From assembly GCF_001411495.1 (NCBI RefSeq), contig NZ_CP012983.1, positions 496,001-560,000 of the forward strand: a DNA stretch of 64,000 nt, given 5' to 3'. The notes beneath the pieces are model-generated. The model ran no database searches. It was not told the DNA's origin and saw only the letters and a program-made list of their open reading frames with translations. Shown here one piece after another: positions 1 through 10,014 of the stretch. Origin of the DNA: Burkholderia cepacia ATCC 25416 (GTDB taxonomy: Bacteria > Pseudomonadota > Gammaproteobacteria > Burkholderiales > Burkholderiaceae). The first letter of the stretch is position 1. The number at the start of each line of letters is the position of its first letter. The position numbers and the translations under genes are program-made.

Positions 1-1167
<1,167 letters not shown>

Positions 1168-1225
1168 CACCCGACGCCCGACGCGTGCGGCCATGTGTTC
1201 CATCTCACAAGGAGAGTGTGCCCCC

Positions 1226-2926
1226 ATGACTCAAAAGAGCCCCGCGAACGGGCGCGACAGCAACCACTTCGACGTGATCATCCTCGGGTCGGGCATGTCC
1301 GGCACCCAGATGGGGGCGATCCTGGCCAACCAGCAGTTTCGCGTGCTGATCATCGAGGAGTCGTCGCACCCGCGCTTCACGATCGGCGAATCGTCGATCC
1401 CCGAGACGTCCCTGATGAATCGCATCATCGCCGATCGCTACGGCATTCCGGAGCTCGACCGCATCACGTCGTTCTACGCGACGCAGCGTTACGTCGCGTC
1501 GAGCACGGGCATCAAGCGCAACTTCGGCTTCGTGTTCCACAAGCCCGGCCAGGAACACGACCCGAAGGAGTTCACGCAGTGCGTGATTCCCGAGCTGCCG
1601 TGGGGCCCGGAGAGCCACTATTACCGGCAAGACGTCGACGCCTACCTGTTGCAGGCCGCGATCAAATACGGCTGCACGGTGCGCCAGAAGACGAACGTGA
1701 CCGAATACCACGCGGACAAGGACGGCGTCGCGGTGACCACCGCCCAGGGCGAACGGTTCACCGGCCGGTACATGATCGATTGCGGCGGGCCGCGCGCGCC
1801 GCTCGCGACCAAGTTCAAGCTCCGCGAAGAGCCGTGCCGCTTCAAGACGCACTCGCGCAGCATTTACACGCACATGCTCGGGGTCAAGCCGTTCGACGAC
1901 ATCTTCAAGGTCAAGGGGCAGCGCTGGCGCTGGCACGAGGGAACCCTGCATCACATGTTCGCGGGCGGCTGGCTCTGGGTGATTCCGTTCAACAACCACC
2001 CGCGATCGACCAACAACCTGGTGAGCGTCGGCCTGCAGCTCGACCCGCGTGTCTACCCGAAAACGGACATCTCCGCACAGCAGGAATTCGACGAGTTCCT
2101 CGCGCGGTTCCCGAGCATCGCGGCGCAGTTCCGGGATGCCGTGCCGGTGCGCGACTGGGTCAAGACCGACCGCCTGCAATTCTCGTCGAGCGCCTGCGTC
2201 GGCGACCGCTACTGCCTGATGCTGCATGCGAACGGGTTCATCGACCCGCTGTTCTCCCGGGGGCTCGAGAACACCGCGGTGACCATCCATGCGCTCGCGG
2301 CGCGCCTCATCAAGGCGCTGCGCGACGACGACTTCTCCCCCGAGCGCTTCGAGTACATCGAGCGCCTGCAGCAGAAGCTCCTGGACCACAACGACGACTT
2401 CGTCAGTTGCTGCTACACGGCGTTCTCGGACTTCCGCCTGTGGGACGCGTTCCATCGGCTGTGGGCGGTCGGCACGATCCTCGGGCAGTTCCGGCTCGTG
2501 CAGGCCCATGCGAGGTTCCGCGCGTCGCGTGACGAGGGCGACCTCGATCACCTGGACAACGACCCTCCGTACCTCGGGTACCTGTGCGCGGACATGGAGG
2601 GGTACTACCAGTTGTTCAACGACGCCAAAGCCGAGGTCGAGGCCGTGAGCGCCGGGCACAAGGAGGCCGGGGAGGCCGCGGCGCGGATTCACGCCCTCAT
2701 CGACGAACGCGAGTTCGCCAGGCCGATGTTCGGCTTCGGGTACTGCATCACCGGGGCCAGGCCGCAACTCAACAACTCGAAGTACAGCCTGGTGCCCGCG
2801 ATGAAGCTGATGCACTGGACGCAAACCAGCGCGCCGGCAGAGGTGAAACGGTACTTCGACTACAACCCGATGTTCGCGCTGCTCAAGGCGTACATCACGA
2901 CCCGCATCGGCCTGGCGCTGAAGTAG
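1226..2926 (+). CDS. prnC: PrnC, FAD-dependent halogenase (monodechloroaminopyrrolnitrin halogenase)
   Basis: Third pyrrolnitrin enzyme. It chlorinates monodechloroaminopyrrolnitrin at the pyrrole ring to give aminopyrrolnitrin, using reduced FAD supplied by a separate flavin reductase. The product is 566 residues. Visible features are the N-terminal dinucleotide-binding motif (ILGSGMSG, about residues 17-24), the GESSIPET segment near residue 54, and the flavin-halogenase tryptophan motif in GGWLWVIPF. The start ATG at 1226 is preceded by AAGGAG at 1209-1214. An open frame continues far upstream through prnB, but that part is out-of-frame shadow. The gap to prnD is 24 nt, so cotranscription is expected. 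Confidence 0.97.
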   Translation: MTQKSPANGRDSNHFDVIILGSGMSGTQMGAILANQQFRVLIIEESSHPRFTIGESSIPETSLMNRIIADRYGIPELDRITSFYATQRYVASSTGIKRNFGFVFHKPGQEHDPKEFTQCVIPELPWGPESHYYRQDVDAYLLQAAIKYGCTVRQKTNVTEYHADKDGVAVTTAQGERFTGRYMIDCGGPRAPLATKFKLREEPCRFKTHSRSIYTHMLGVKPFDDIFKVKGQRWRWHEGTLHHMFAGGWLWVIPFNNHPRSTNNLVSVGLQLDPRVYPKTDISAQQEFDEFLARFPSIAAQFRDAVPVRDWVKTDRLQFSSSACVGDRYCLMLHANGFIDPLFSRGLENTAVTIHALAARLIKALRDDDFSPERFEYIERLQQKLLDHNDDFVSCCYTAFSDFRLWDAFHRLWAVGTILGQFRLVQAHARFRASRDEGDLDHLDNDPPYLGYLCADMEGYYQLFNDAKAEVEAVSAGHKEAGEAAARIHALIDEREFARPMFGFGYCITGARPQLNNSKYSLVPAMKLMHWTQTSAPAEVKRYFDYNPMFALLKAYITTRIGLALK

Positions 2927-2950
2927 CCGGCCGACACCGCCAGGAAAACG

Positions 2951-4063
2951 ATGAACGACGTTCAATTCGATCAAGCGGTCGCCACGGAGCAAGCCCCGGG
3001 GGTGTACGACGCGACCACGCGCGTGGCCGCGAGCTGGTACGTCGCGATGCGCTCGGACGACCTCAAGGACAAGCCGACGGAGTTGACGCTGTTCGGCCGT
3101 CCGTGCGTGGCGTGGCGCGGTGCGACGGGGCGGGCGGTGGTGATGGACCGCCACTGCTCGCACCTCGGCGCGAACCTGGCCGACGGGCGGGTCACGGACG
3201 GGTGCATCCAGTGCCCGTTTCACCACTGGCGGTACGACGAGCAGGGCCGGTGCGTTCACATCCCCGGACACAGCCAGGTGGTGCGGCAGCTGGAGCCCGT
3301 TCCGCGCGGCGCGCGTCAGCCGACGTGGGTCACCGCGGAGCGGTACGGCTACGTGTGGGTCTGGTACGGCTCTCCGCAGCCGCTGCACCCGCTGCCCGAA
3401 ATCGCCGCGGCCGACGTCGACAACGGCGACTTCATGCACCTGCACTTCGCGTTCGAGACGACGACGGCGGTCTTGCGGATCGTCGAGAACTTCTACGACG
3501 CGCAACACGCCACCCCCGTGCACGCGCTCCCGATCTCGGCCTTCGAACTCAAGCTGTTCGACGACTGGCGCCCGTGGCCGGAGGTCGAGCCGCTGGCCCG
3601 GGCGGGCGCGTGGTTCGGTGCCGGGATCGACTTCACCGTGAACCGGTACTTCGGGCCCCTCGGCATGCTGTCGCGCGCGCTCGGCCTGAACATGTCGCAG
3701 ATGAACCTGCACTTCGACGGCTACCCCGGCGGGTGCGTCATGACCGTCGCGCTGGACGGAGACTTCAAATACAAGCTGCTCCAGTGCGTCACGCCGGTGA
3801 GCGACGGCAAAAACGTCATGCACATGCTCATCTCGATCAAGAAGGTGGGCGGCGTCTTGCGCCGCGCGACCGACTACGTGCTGTTCGGGTTGCAGACCCG
3901 ACAGGCCGCGGGGTACGACGTCAGGATCTGGAACGGGATGAAGCCGGACGGCGGCGGCGCGTACAGCAGGTACGACAAGCTCGTGCTCAAGTACCGCGCG
4001 TTCTACCGGGGCTGGGTCGACCGCGTCGCCGAGACGGGCGCTCGACCGCACCGCCGCGAGTGA
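2951..4063 (+). CDS. prnD: PrnD, aminopyrrolnitrin oxygenase (Rieske N-oxygenase)
   Basis: Last pyrrolnitrin enzyme. It oxidises the aryl amine of aminopyrrolnitrin to the nitro group and needs an external flavin reductase for electrons. The product is 370 residues. The Rieske [2Fe-2S] ligands Cys69, His71, Cys88 and His91 are all present, and the mononuclear iron site Asn180, Asp183, His186 and His191 lies in the ENFYDAQHATPVH segment. The C-terminus is a few residues longer than in the described enzyme of about 363 residues, ending in an Arg/His-rich tail. It closes the prn operon, and nothing downstream on this strand looks biosynthetic. Confidence 0.97.
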   Translation: MNDVQFDQAVATEQAPGVYDATTRVAASWYVAMRSDDLKDKPTELTLFGRPCVAWRGATGRAVVMDRHCSHLGANLADGRVTDGCIQCPFHHWRYDEQGRCVHIPGHSQVVRQLEPVPRGARQPTWVTAERYGYVWVWYGSPQPLHPLPEIAAADVDNGDFMHLHFAFETTTAVLRIVENFYDAQHATPVHALPISAFELKLFDDWRPWPEVEPLARAGAWFGAGIDFTVNRYFGPLGMLSRALGLNMSQMNLHFDGYPGGCVMTVALDGDFKYKLLQCVTPVSDGKNVMHMLISIKKVGGVLRRATDYVLFGLQTRQAAGYDVRIWNGMKPDGGGAYSRYDKLVLKYRAFYRGWVDRVAETGARPHRRE

Positions 4064-4142
4064 GCGGCGAAGCGTGAGGCAGCGGCCGGGAGCCGGCCAA
4101 CGAGCAGGATCGCGCCGGAAAGGCCGCGGCCGGCATGCCCGA

Positions 4143-4164
4143 GCCGAGCACGGCCCGTTTTTTT
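4143..4164 (+). terminator. Possible terminator after prnD
   Basis: A short GCCG-AGCA-CGGC hairpin (4143-4154) is followed after three bases by seven T residues (4158-4164), about 80 nt past the prnD stop. The stem is only 4 bp, so this is a weak candidate. The remaining 4064-4344 stretch holds no convincing gene. Confidence 0.35.
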
Positions 4165-4213
4165 GCGATCATCGTTTCACGTCGTCGGACGGGCGGGCGG
4201 CCATCGGGCCGGT

Positions 4214-4237
4214 GCGCTTGAGCGCTTGAGCGCTTGA
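4214..4237. repeat. Three tandem copies of an 8-bp unit (GCGCTTGA)
   Basis: GCGCTTGA occurs three times in perfect tandem in the non-coding gap between the pyrrolnitrin cluster and the DUF4148 gene. It may be a slipped-strand repeat and marks the junction between the prn cluster and the next locus. No function can be read from it. Confidence 0.8.
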
Positions 4238-4344
4238 GCGACAAGGATTTCGCGGGCCCGGCTGCGGGCGCCGCGAAATCCGCCGCCAGGCGCCGGGTCG
4301 GCGCGCGATCCGGCCGTCAGCCGGCTGCCGAACAGATGCGGAGA

Positions 4345-4602
4345 TCAAGAGCCGGCCGATGCCGTCGCAACCGGCGCCGCATCGGGATGCGCACGCGCGT
4401 AAAGCTGGCGATTGCGCGCGATCTGCGCCTGCGACGGCGGATAGTCGTTCCGGTCCGTCGGCAGCAGGCCGCCGGCTTCGGCATTGATCAGCTGCTGGTA
4501 GATTTCGGCGCGCGTGAGCGGCGCCTGTGTGGACTGGGCGAAAGCCTGTGTACCGAACGGCAGGCTCAGCGCGGCAACGACAAAGGCAGTGAAGAGTTTC
4601 AT
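4345..4602 (-). CDS. Small exported DUF4148 protein
   Basis: 85 residues with a clear Sec signal peptide (MKLFTAFVVAALSLPFGTQAFA, cleavage about residue 22), then a DUF4148-type body with TRAEIYQQL and DYPPSQAQIARNR. DUF4148 proteins are small periplasmic proteins abundant in Burkholderiales, of unknown function. The gene is divergent from the response regulator at 4803. The shared 200-nt gap contains a perfect palindrome (4694-4711), so it is probably controlled by that regulator. It is a paralogue of the protein at 13512-13790 (shared TRA, DYPPS, IARNR, LYA and AH positions), which sits in the same arrangement next to the efflux operon. Confidence 0.85.
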   Translation of the reverse strand: MKLFTAFVVAALSLPFGTQAFAQSTQAPLTRAEIYQQLINAEAGGLLPTDRNDYPPSQAQIARNRQLYARAHPDAAPVATASAGS

Positions 4603-4693
4603 GACGATTCCCTGGTGGTTGAACGAACGGGCGAGTGGGGCGGCCCCACGTATCCCATTCTGGTTGCCGCGGCAGTCACGACGCTGACCCGCC

Positions 4694-4711
4694 GATTACA
4701 GTTTTGTAATC
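4694..4711. promoter_or_regulatory. Perfect palindromic operator, likely binding site of the 4803 response regulator
   Basis: GATTACA-GTTT-TGTAATC, with 7-bp perfect arms and a 4-bp spacer, lies between the divergent DUF4148 gene and the response regulator. OmpR-family heavy-metal regulators (CopR/CusR/IrlR type) bind similar sites. A degenerate copy lies upstream of the RND operon at 13334-13351. The palindrome is seen directly; the binding partner is inference. Confidence 0.75.
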
Positions 4712-4802
4712 CGCCCGTTTCGCGCTTGCACGATGCGGCTCGCGCGCCGCGTTTCCCGGTAACATCGGCGCATGTCACCACCCCCATGCGACGGAGCCGA
4801 CC

Positions 4803-5480
4803 ATGCGCATCCTGATAGTCGAAGACGAACCGAAGACCGGCGCGTACCTGAAGAAAGGGCTCGAGGAATCCGGCTTCAGCGTCGATCTCGCGAAGGATGG
4901 CGGCGAGGGCCTGACGCTCGCGCAGGAGGAAAGCTACGACGTGATCGTGCTCGACGTGATGCTGCCCGTGCTCGACGGCTGGAGTGTGCTCAAGCGGCTG
5001 CGCGACACCCACGCGACGCCCGTGCTGTTCCTGACCGCGCGCGACGACGTGCAGGATCGCGTGCACGGCCTCGAACTCGGCGCCGACGACTACCTCGTGA
5101 AGCCGTTCGCATTTGTCGAGCTGCTTGCCCGGATCCGCACGCTCGCACGGCGCGGGCCGCCGCGCGAGACGGAACGCATCGCGGTGGGCGACCTGGAGAT
5201 CGACGTCGTGCGCCGCCGCGTGAAGCGCGGCACCGTGCGGATCGACCTGACGCCGCGCGAATTCTCGCTGCTGCAACTGCTCGCGCGCCGGCAGGGCGAG
5301 GTGCTGAGTCGCACGCAGATCGCGTCGTACGTGTGGGACATGAATTTCGACAGCGACACCAACGTCGTCGAAGTCGCGATCCGGCGGCTGCGCGCGAAGA
5401 TCGACGACGATTTCGCGGTCAAGCTGATCCATACGGTGCGCGGCGTCGGCTACGTGCTCGAACCGAAGGACGCCGCATGA
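4803..5480 (+). CDS. OmpR-family response regulator (heavy-metal/IrlR-CopR type)
   Basis: 225 residues: a receiver domain (about 1-115) with the acidic pair Glu7-Asp8, phospho-acceptor Asp51 in VLDVMLP and the conserved Lys in YLVKPF, then an OmpR-type winged-helix DNA-binding domain (about 125-220). The [15 protein letters not shown] stretch and the C-terminal [12 protein letters not shown] are typical of regulators paired with metal or cation-efflux sensor kinases. The start ATG gives the canonical MRILIVEDE. Its stop overlaps the kinase start (ATGA), so the two form one operon. It probably controls its own promoter, the divergent DUF4148 gene and the RND operon at 13242-6978. Metal specificity cannot be told from sequence. 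Confidence 0.92.
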   Translation: MRILIVEDEPKTGAYLKKGLEESGFSVDLAKDGGEGLTLAQEESYDVIVLDVMLPVLDGWSVLKRLRDTHATPVLFLTARDDVQDRVHGLELGADDYLVKPFAFVELLARIRTLARRGPPRETERIAVGDLEIDVVRRRVKRGTVRIDLTPREFSLLQLLARRQGEVLSRTQIASYVWDMNFDSDTNVVEVAIRRLRAKIDDDFAVKLIHTVRGVGYVLEPKDAA

Positions 5481-6997
5481 CCCTCGGCCGCTTGATCGGC
5501 CGCTCGATCGGCGCGACGCTCGCGCTCGCGTTCGGCGCGACCATGCTCGCCGTCTTCGCGCTTGTCGGCACCTATGTGTATACGGCCCTCGAGCGGCAGG
5601 TGAGCACGCAGGACGACCTCGACATCGTGCTCGCCGCGCGGCACACGCGCCGGCTGGCGGGCGAGCTCGATTCGCTCGACGCGGTGCGCACGCATGCGGA
5701 CCGGCTGACGAGCCAGGTGCTCGGCAACGCGGCGCTGTCGATCGCCGTCGTCGACGGGCAGGGCAACGTGCTCGCGCGCCACAACGTCGAGCGCACCGGG
5801 TTCGAGGACTCGCCCGAGCCGGCGGCAGCCGCATCGACGCCCACCTCGCCCACCTCGCCCGCCTCGCCCGCGCTGCCGGCATTGCCCGACGCCGCGCTGT
5901 TCCCGCCGCACGCGACGCCGGTGCCCGCGAACGAACGGATCACCACCGACCGGATCGCAACGTGGACGGCCGGCGGCGGCGTGTCCGTGCGCGGCGTCGT
6001 CAGCGACGCGCAGTTGCGCGACCACTCGACGATCCGGATCGCGATCGCGCGCAACATGAGCGATCGCGCCGCGATGCTCGACGGCTACCGTGACCGGCTG
6101 AAGATCGCCGGCGGCCTGGGTGCGCTGTTCGCGATGCTGCTCAGCTACTGGCTGATCCGCACATCGCTCGCGCCGCTGCGCGAGATCGTCGCGAACACGG
6201 GCCGGATCACCGTCGACAAGCTCGATACGCGGCTCGACGCGTCGCGTGCGCCGCGCGAGCTGACGGCGCTCGTCGACGCGCAGAACGCGATGCTCGGCCG
6301 CCTGCAGCAGGCGTTCGGACACCTGTCGCAATTCAGCGCGGATCTCGCGCACGACCTGCGCACGCCGCTGAACAACATGCGCGGCGCGACCGAGGTGGCG
6401 CTCGCGCGACCGCGTTCGCCCGACGAGTACCAGGCGCTGCTCGAATCGAATCTCGAGGAATACGACCGTCTCGCGCGGATGATCGAGAACGTGCTGTTTC
6501 TCGCGCGCGCCGAGCATCCGGGTTTCGTCACACGGCAGCGTGCGTTCGACGTGCATGACGAACTGGAGCGTATCGCCGGTTATTTCGAAGGGCTGGCCGA
6601 CGAAGCGGGATCGACGCTGCGCGTCGACGGGCACGGGCAACTGACCGCCGATCTCGAACTGTTCCGCCGCGCGGTCAGCAACCTGCTGGCCAACGCGCTG
6701 CGTTATACGCCGGCGGGCGGCGTGATCGCGATGAGCGTCGACGAAACGGCGGATGCGGTGCGCGTCGTCGTCGCGAACCCGGGCGAGCCGATCGATCCCG
6801 CGCTGCTGCCGCGCATCTTCGAGCGTTTCGTGCGCGGCGACCCCGCGCGCAGCGGCGGCGTGCCGGGCGGCACGGCCGGGCTCGGCCTCGCGATCGTGCG
6901 CTCGGTGATGGAATTGCACGGCGGCACCGCACGCGTCGAAAGCGACGCGGCCGGCACGCGCTTCATCCTCACGTTCGTCAGGACGCCGACGGCGTAG
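5477..6997 (+). CDS. Sensor histidine kinase, partner of the 4803 regulator
   Basis: 506 residues, inner membrane. The first transmembrane helix is about residues 12-34 and the second about 209-228. The periplasmic sensor domain between them contains a Ser/Pro-rich low-complexity run (about 121-137). A HAMP linker is followed by the H-box HDLRTPL with phospho-His292, an N-box ([12 protein letters not shown]), and G-boxes including [10 protein letters not shown]. The start ATG overlaps the regulator stop by four bases. Its last 20 bases overlap the 3' end of the convergent outer-membrane factor gene. It is of the CusS/CopS/IrlS general class; the ligand is unknown. Confidence 0.92.
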   Translation: MTLGRLIGRSIGATLALAFGATMLAVFALVGTYVYTALERQVSTQDDLDIVLAARHTRRLAGELDSLDAVRTHADRLTSQVLGNAALSIAVVDGQGNVLARHNVERTGFEDSPEPAAAASTPTSPTSPASPALPALPDAALFPPHATPVPANERITTDRIATWTAGGGVSVRGVVSDAQLRDHSTIRIAIARNMSDRAAMLDGYRDRLKIAGGLGALFAMLLSYWLIRTSLAPLREIVANTGRITVDKLDTRLDASRAPRELTALVDAQNAMLGRLQQAFGHLSQFSADLAHDLRTPLNNMRGATEVALARPRSPDEYQALLESNLEEYDRLARMIENVLFLARAEHPGFVTRQRAFDVHDELERIAGYFEGLADEAGSTLRVDGHGQLTADLELFRRAVSNLLANALRYTPAGGVIAMSVDETADAVRVVVANPGEPIDPALLPRIFERFVRGDPARSGGVPGGTAGLGLAIVRSVMELHGGTARVESDAAGTRFILTFVRTPTA

Positions 6998-8534
6998 CGG
7001 CCGCGTGCGCGGCGGCCGTTGCGTGCGCATCCATATCCGTATCCTTGTTCCAGCCGCCGCCGAGCGCCGTCAGCAGCGCGACCGCCGCCTCCATCCGGCG
7101 CGCGGCGATCTGGTCGGCCAGGCGCCGGTTCGACAGCGCGATCGTCTGCGCGGTCACGACGTCGAGATAGCTGACCGCACCGGCGTTGAAGCGGTTGGTC
7201 GTCAGCTTCAGCGACAGGTCGGCCGCGTCGGTCGCGCGCTGCTGGCTGTTCGCTTCCGATGCGAGCGCATCGAGCGCGGAAAGCTGATCCTCGACCTGCT
7301 GGAACGCGGCCAGCACGGTCTGCCGGTAATCGGCGACCACGCCGTCGTACTGCGCATGCGCGGCGTGCAGCGACGCGCTGCGGCGCCCGCCGTCGAACAG
7401 CGTGCCGGCGAGCTGCGAGCCGAGCGACCAGAACAGGCTCGGCGCGGTGAGCCACGGCGCGAAGAACGAACTTTCGAGCCCCGCGCTCGCCGACAGCACC
7501 AGGTCGGGAAAGAACGCGGCGCGCGCCTCGCCGATCTGCGCGTTCGCGGCCGCGACGCGCCGCTCGGCCGCCGCGATGTCGGGCCGCCGCTCGAGCAGTT
7601 GCGACGGCACGCCGGCCGGGATCGCCGGCACGTCGAATGCCTGCACGCGCGGCGGCAGCGTGAAGGTCGACGCGCTTTCGCCGACCAGCGTCGCGAGCGC
7701 ATGCTGAAGTTGCGCGCGCGACGCGTCGATGTCGGTGTCCTGCGTCTGCGTCGATTCGAGCTGCGTCTCGGCTTGCGCGACGGCCGACGCGTCGATCGCG
7801 CCGTCCGCGAGTTGCTGCTTCAGCAGCTTCAGGGCATCGGCATACGCGCGCACCGTTTCGTCGAGCAGTTGCTTCTGCGTGTCGAGCGAGCGCAGCGCGA
7901 AATAGTCGGTCGCGAGCTCGGCCGTGACGGACAGCCTCACGGCCTGCAGGTCGGCCGCGCTCGCGTCGGCATTCGCCTGCGCGCCCGTCACGGCGTCGCG
8001 CACGCGGCCGAACAGGTCGGGTTCCCAGCTCGCGGCGACGCCGGCCTGGTAGTCGGGCGTCGTCTTGCCGGCGAGCGACGAGCCGAGCTTGTTCTGCGAC
8101 AAGCGCGAGCGGCTCCGTGCGACGCCGGCCGTGACGGTCGGCAGGAACCCCGCACGCTGGTAGCCGACCATCGCGCGCGCCTGCTGGAGATCGGCGACGG
8201 CTTTCTTCACGGTCTGGTTCGAGATGTCGACGCGCGCTTCGAGCGCGTTCAGTGCGGCGTCGTCGAAGACGGTCCACCACGGGCCGCGCGACGCGGCATC
8301 GGCGGGCGTGACGACGTTCCAGCCGGGTTGGGAGACGGGGGCGGCCGTAGCCGGTACGCCCGAAGCCGGTACGCCCGTAGCCGGTATGCCCGTAGCCGGT
8401 ACGCCCGCATAGTGCGCAGGCACCGCGACGGTGGGGGGCGAGTAGGCGGGTAGCGTCGAGCATGCGGTCAACGCGGCGGCGATGCCGAGCGCGACGACGC
8501 GGCGCGCGAACGGGAGCGGATGAAAGAGGCACAT
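6978..8534 (-). CDS. RND efflux outer-membrane lipoprotein (NodT/OprM-type)
   Basis: 518 residues from the ATG at 8532-8534. An earlier in-frame ATG at 8556-8558 is possible, but this start places the lipobox LTAC (Cys about 25) at normal distance. Two OEP repeats with long coiled-coil stretches follow, as in TolC/OprM trimeric channels. Just after the lipidation site the protein has four tandem five-residue units of the form G-V/I-P-A-T/S, encoded by a 15-bp DNA repeat. It is the last gene of the RND operon (pump, adaptor, channel), only 30 nt after the adaptor. Its 3' end overlaps the sensor kinase end by 20 nt. Confidence 0.93.
   Translation of the reverse strand: MCLFHPLPFARRVVALGIAAALTACSTLPAYSPPTVAVPAHYAGVPATGIPATGVPASGVPATAAPVSQPGWNVVTPADAASRGPWWTVFDDAALNALEARVDISNQTVKKAVADLQQARAMVGYQRAGFLPTVTAGVARSRSRLSQNKLGSSLAGKTTPDYQAGVAASWEPDLFGRVRDAVTGAQANADASAADLQAVRLSVTAELATDYFALRSLDTQKQLLDETVRAYADALKLLKQQLADGAIDASAVAQAETQLESTQTQDTDIDASRAQLQHALATLVGESASTFTLPPRVQAFDVPAIPAGVPSQLLERRPDIAAAERRVAAANAQIGEARAAFFPDLVLSASAGLESSFFAPWLTAPSLFWSLGSQLAGTLFDGGRRSASLHAAHAQYDGVVADYRQTVLAAFQQVEDQLSALDALASEANSQQRATDAADLSLKLTTNRFNAGAVSYLDVVTAQTIALSNRRLADQIAARRMEAAVALLTALGGGWNKDTDMDAHATAAAHAAATPSAS
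8347..8406. repeat. Four tandem 15-bp repeats inside the outer-membrane factor gene
   Basis: Units of 15 bp (GTAGCCGGTACGCCC and single-base variants) run at 8347-8361, 8362-8376, 8377-8391 and 8392-8406. Each encodes five residues in frame on the minus strand, so copy-number change would lengthen or shorten the lipoprotein's N-terminal linker without a frameshift. Confidence 0.9.
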
Positions 8535-8564
8535 GGTGGAGATCTCGCGGGTTGTCATGAACGG

Positions 8565-9944
8565 TCAGCTGCGGGCCTTCGTCGAGGTCGCAACCGGCGT
8601 CGACGCGGGCGCCGCGACGGCGGCCGGCGCTGCCGCGGCCGCTACCGCGCGAGGCGCCGCCGGCACACCGGTAGCCGAGCCGGCCTGCGCAGCCGCCTGC
8701 GCCGCGCCGGGCTCGACCGCCACGATCTTCACGGTCTCGCCGCCGGCGATCGAATCGCCCGGGTTGTCGATCACCCGATCGGTCGCGGCCAGCCCCGCGA
8801 CGATCTCGACGTGCGTGCCGAAATCGCGGCCGATTTGCACGGTCTTCAGCGCGGTGGTGCCGTTCGCGGCGACGGTCGCGACCGTCACGCCGTTCGGCCG
8901 GAACAGCAGCGCGCTGACCGGCAGCTCGAACGCGGGCGCCGCACTCGCGACGAGCAGGTGCGCTTGCGCGTACGCGCCCGGCATCAGCGCGCCGTCGTGG
9001 TTGTCGACGTCGATCTCGACCCGCAGCGTGCGCGTCACGGGATCGATCGCGCCCGCGCTGCGCGCCACGCGCGCGGCGAAGCGCCGGCCCGGATACTGCT
9101 GCGTGGTCAGGTACACGGGCGTGCCGGCCGACACGCCGGCCGCGCTGTCCTGCGGAACGTCGACGAACACGCGCAGCGTGTCGGTCTGCTCGAGGTGGAA
9201 CAGCTCGCCCGACAGCCCCGGGCTGCCCGGCGTGCCGCCCGCCGTGACGAGCGTGCCGACGTCGACGTTGCGCGCGGTGATCACGCCGTCGAACGGCGCC
9301 GTCACCGATTCGTACGACACGAGTTCGTTCAGATGGGCGGCATTCGCCTGCGCGGAGGCGAGCATCGCGCGCTTCGCGTTCATGTCGGCGACCTTCGTGT
9401 CGGTGTCCTGCTGCGATACCGACTGCGTCTTCAGCATCTCCTGCCAGCGCTGCGCGGTCGATTTCGCGTAGTCGTAGTTCGCCTGCGCGGTCGACGTGTC
9501 GGCGTGCGCCTGGCGCAACTGCGCGTCGAGGTCGGGCGCCGTGATCTGCGCGAGCGTCTGCCCGGCTTTCACGTGCGTGCCGATATCCGCACTCCAGTGC
9601 GCGATATAACCGCTCGTGCGCGCATAGATCGACGCTTCCGCGTACGGCATCACCGCACCCGGCAGCGTGAGCGTCTGGTCGGCCGGCGCGGCGCCGGGCC
9701 GGATCACGGACACCGGCAGCGCCCGCTGCGCGGCCACCTGCACGCGCTGCGCGGCGCGTGCATCGATACGCGGCACGATGCCGGCGGCCAGCAGCGCGGC
9801 GGCGAATGCGAGCGCGGCCAGCGGCACGGCGAGCCTGCGGCCGCGACGGGGCAGCGGCGCGTCGGGTGCGGCGTCGCGCGCGACAGGCGGCACCGCCGCC
9901 GTTTCGGCGGAAAGCGGGGCGAGAGGTTCGGTCGAGTCGTTCAT
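8565..9944 (-). CDS. RND efflux periplasmic adaptor (HlyD/AcrA family)
   Basis: 459 residues from ATG 9942-9944 (MNDSTEP). The open frame extends upstream, but that part lies in the spacer after the pump gene. It has a cytosolic N-terminal tail, one transmembrane anchor (about residues 40-62), then lipoyl, alpha-hairpin and beta-barrel regions typical of membrane-fusion proteins; YARTSGYIAHWSADIGTHVKAGQ marks the first lipoyl half. The C-terminal about 50 residues are Ala-rich and probably disordered. It links the pump at 10015-13242 to the outer-membrane channel at 6978-8534 and lies between them in the same operon. Confidence 0.94.
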   Translation of the reverse strand: MNDSTEPLAPLSAETAAVPPVARDAAPDAPLPRRGRRLAVPLAALAFAAALLAAGIVPRIDARAAQRVQVAAQRALPVSVIRPGAAPADQTLTLPGAVMPYAEASIYARTSGYIAHWSADIGTHVKAGQTLAQITAPDLDAQLRQAHADTSTAQANYDYAKSTAQRWQEMLKTQSVSQQDTDTKVADMNAKRAMLASAQANAAHLNELVSYESVTAPFDGVITARNVDVGTLVTAGGTPGSPGLSGELFHLEQTDTLRVFVDVPQDSAAGVSAGTPVYLTTQQYPGRRFAARVARSAGAIDPVTRTLRVEIDVDNHDGALMPGAYAQAHLLVASAAPAFELPVSALLFRPNGVTVATVAANGTTALKTVQIGRDFGTHVEIVAGLAATDRVIDNPGDSIAGGETVKIVAVEPGAAQAAAQAGSATGVPAAPRAVAAAAAPAAVAAPASTPVATSTKARS

Positions 9945-10014
9945 GATGGGTTCGAAGTCGGGCGAGTCGGAGGAAATCGGCGGGTATCCAGTCCAGCTAT
10001 CCGGGTATCCGTGC

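Noticed and set aside
1205..4051. 948-residue open frame on the minus strand
   Set aside because: It is antisense to prnC and prnD, is Arg/Val/His-rich and shows no domain; a typical shadow of high-GC coding DNA.
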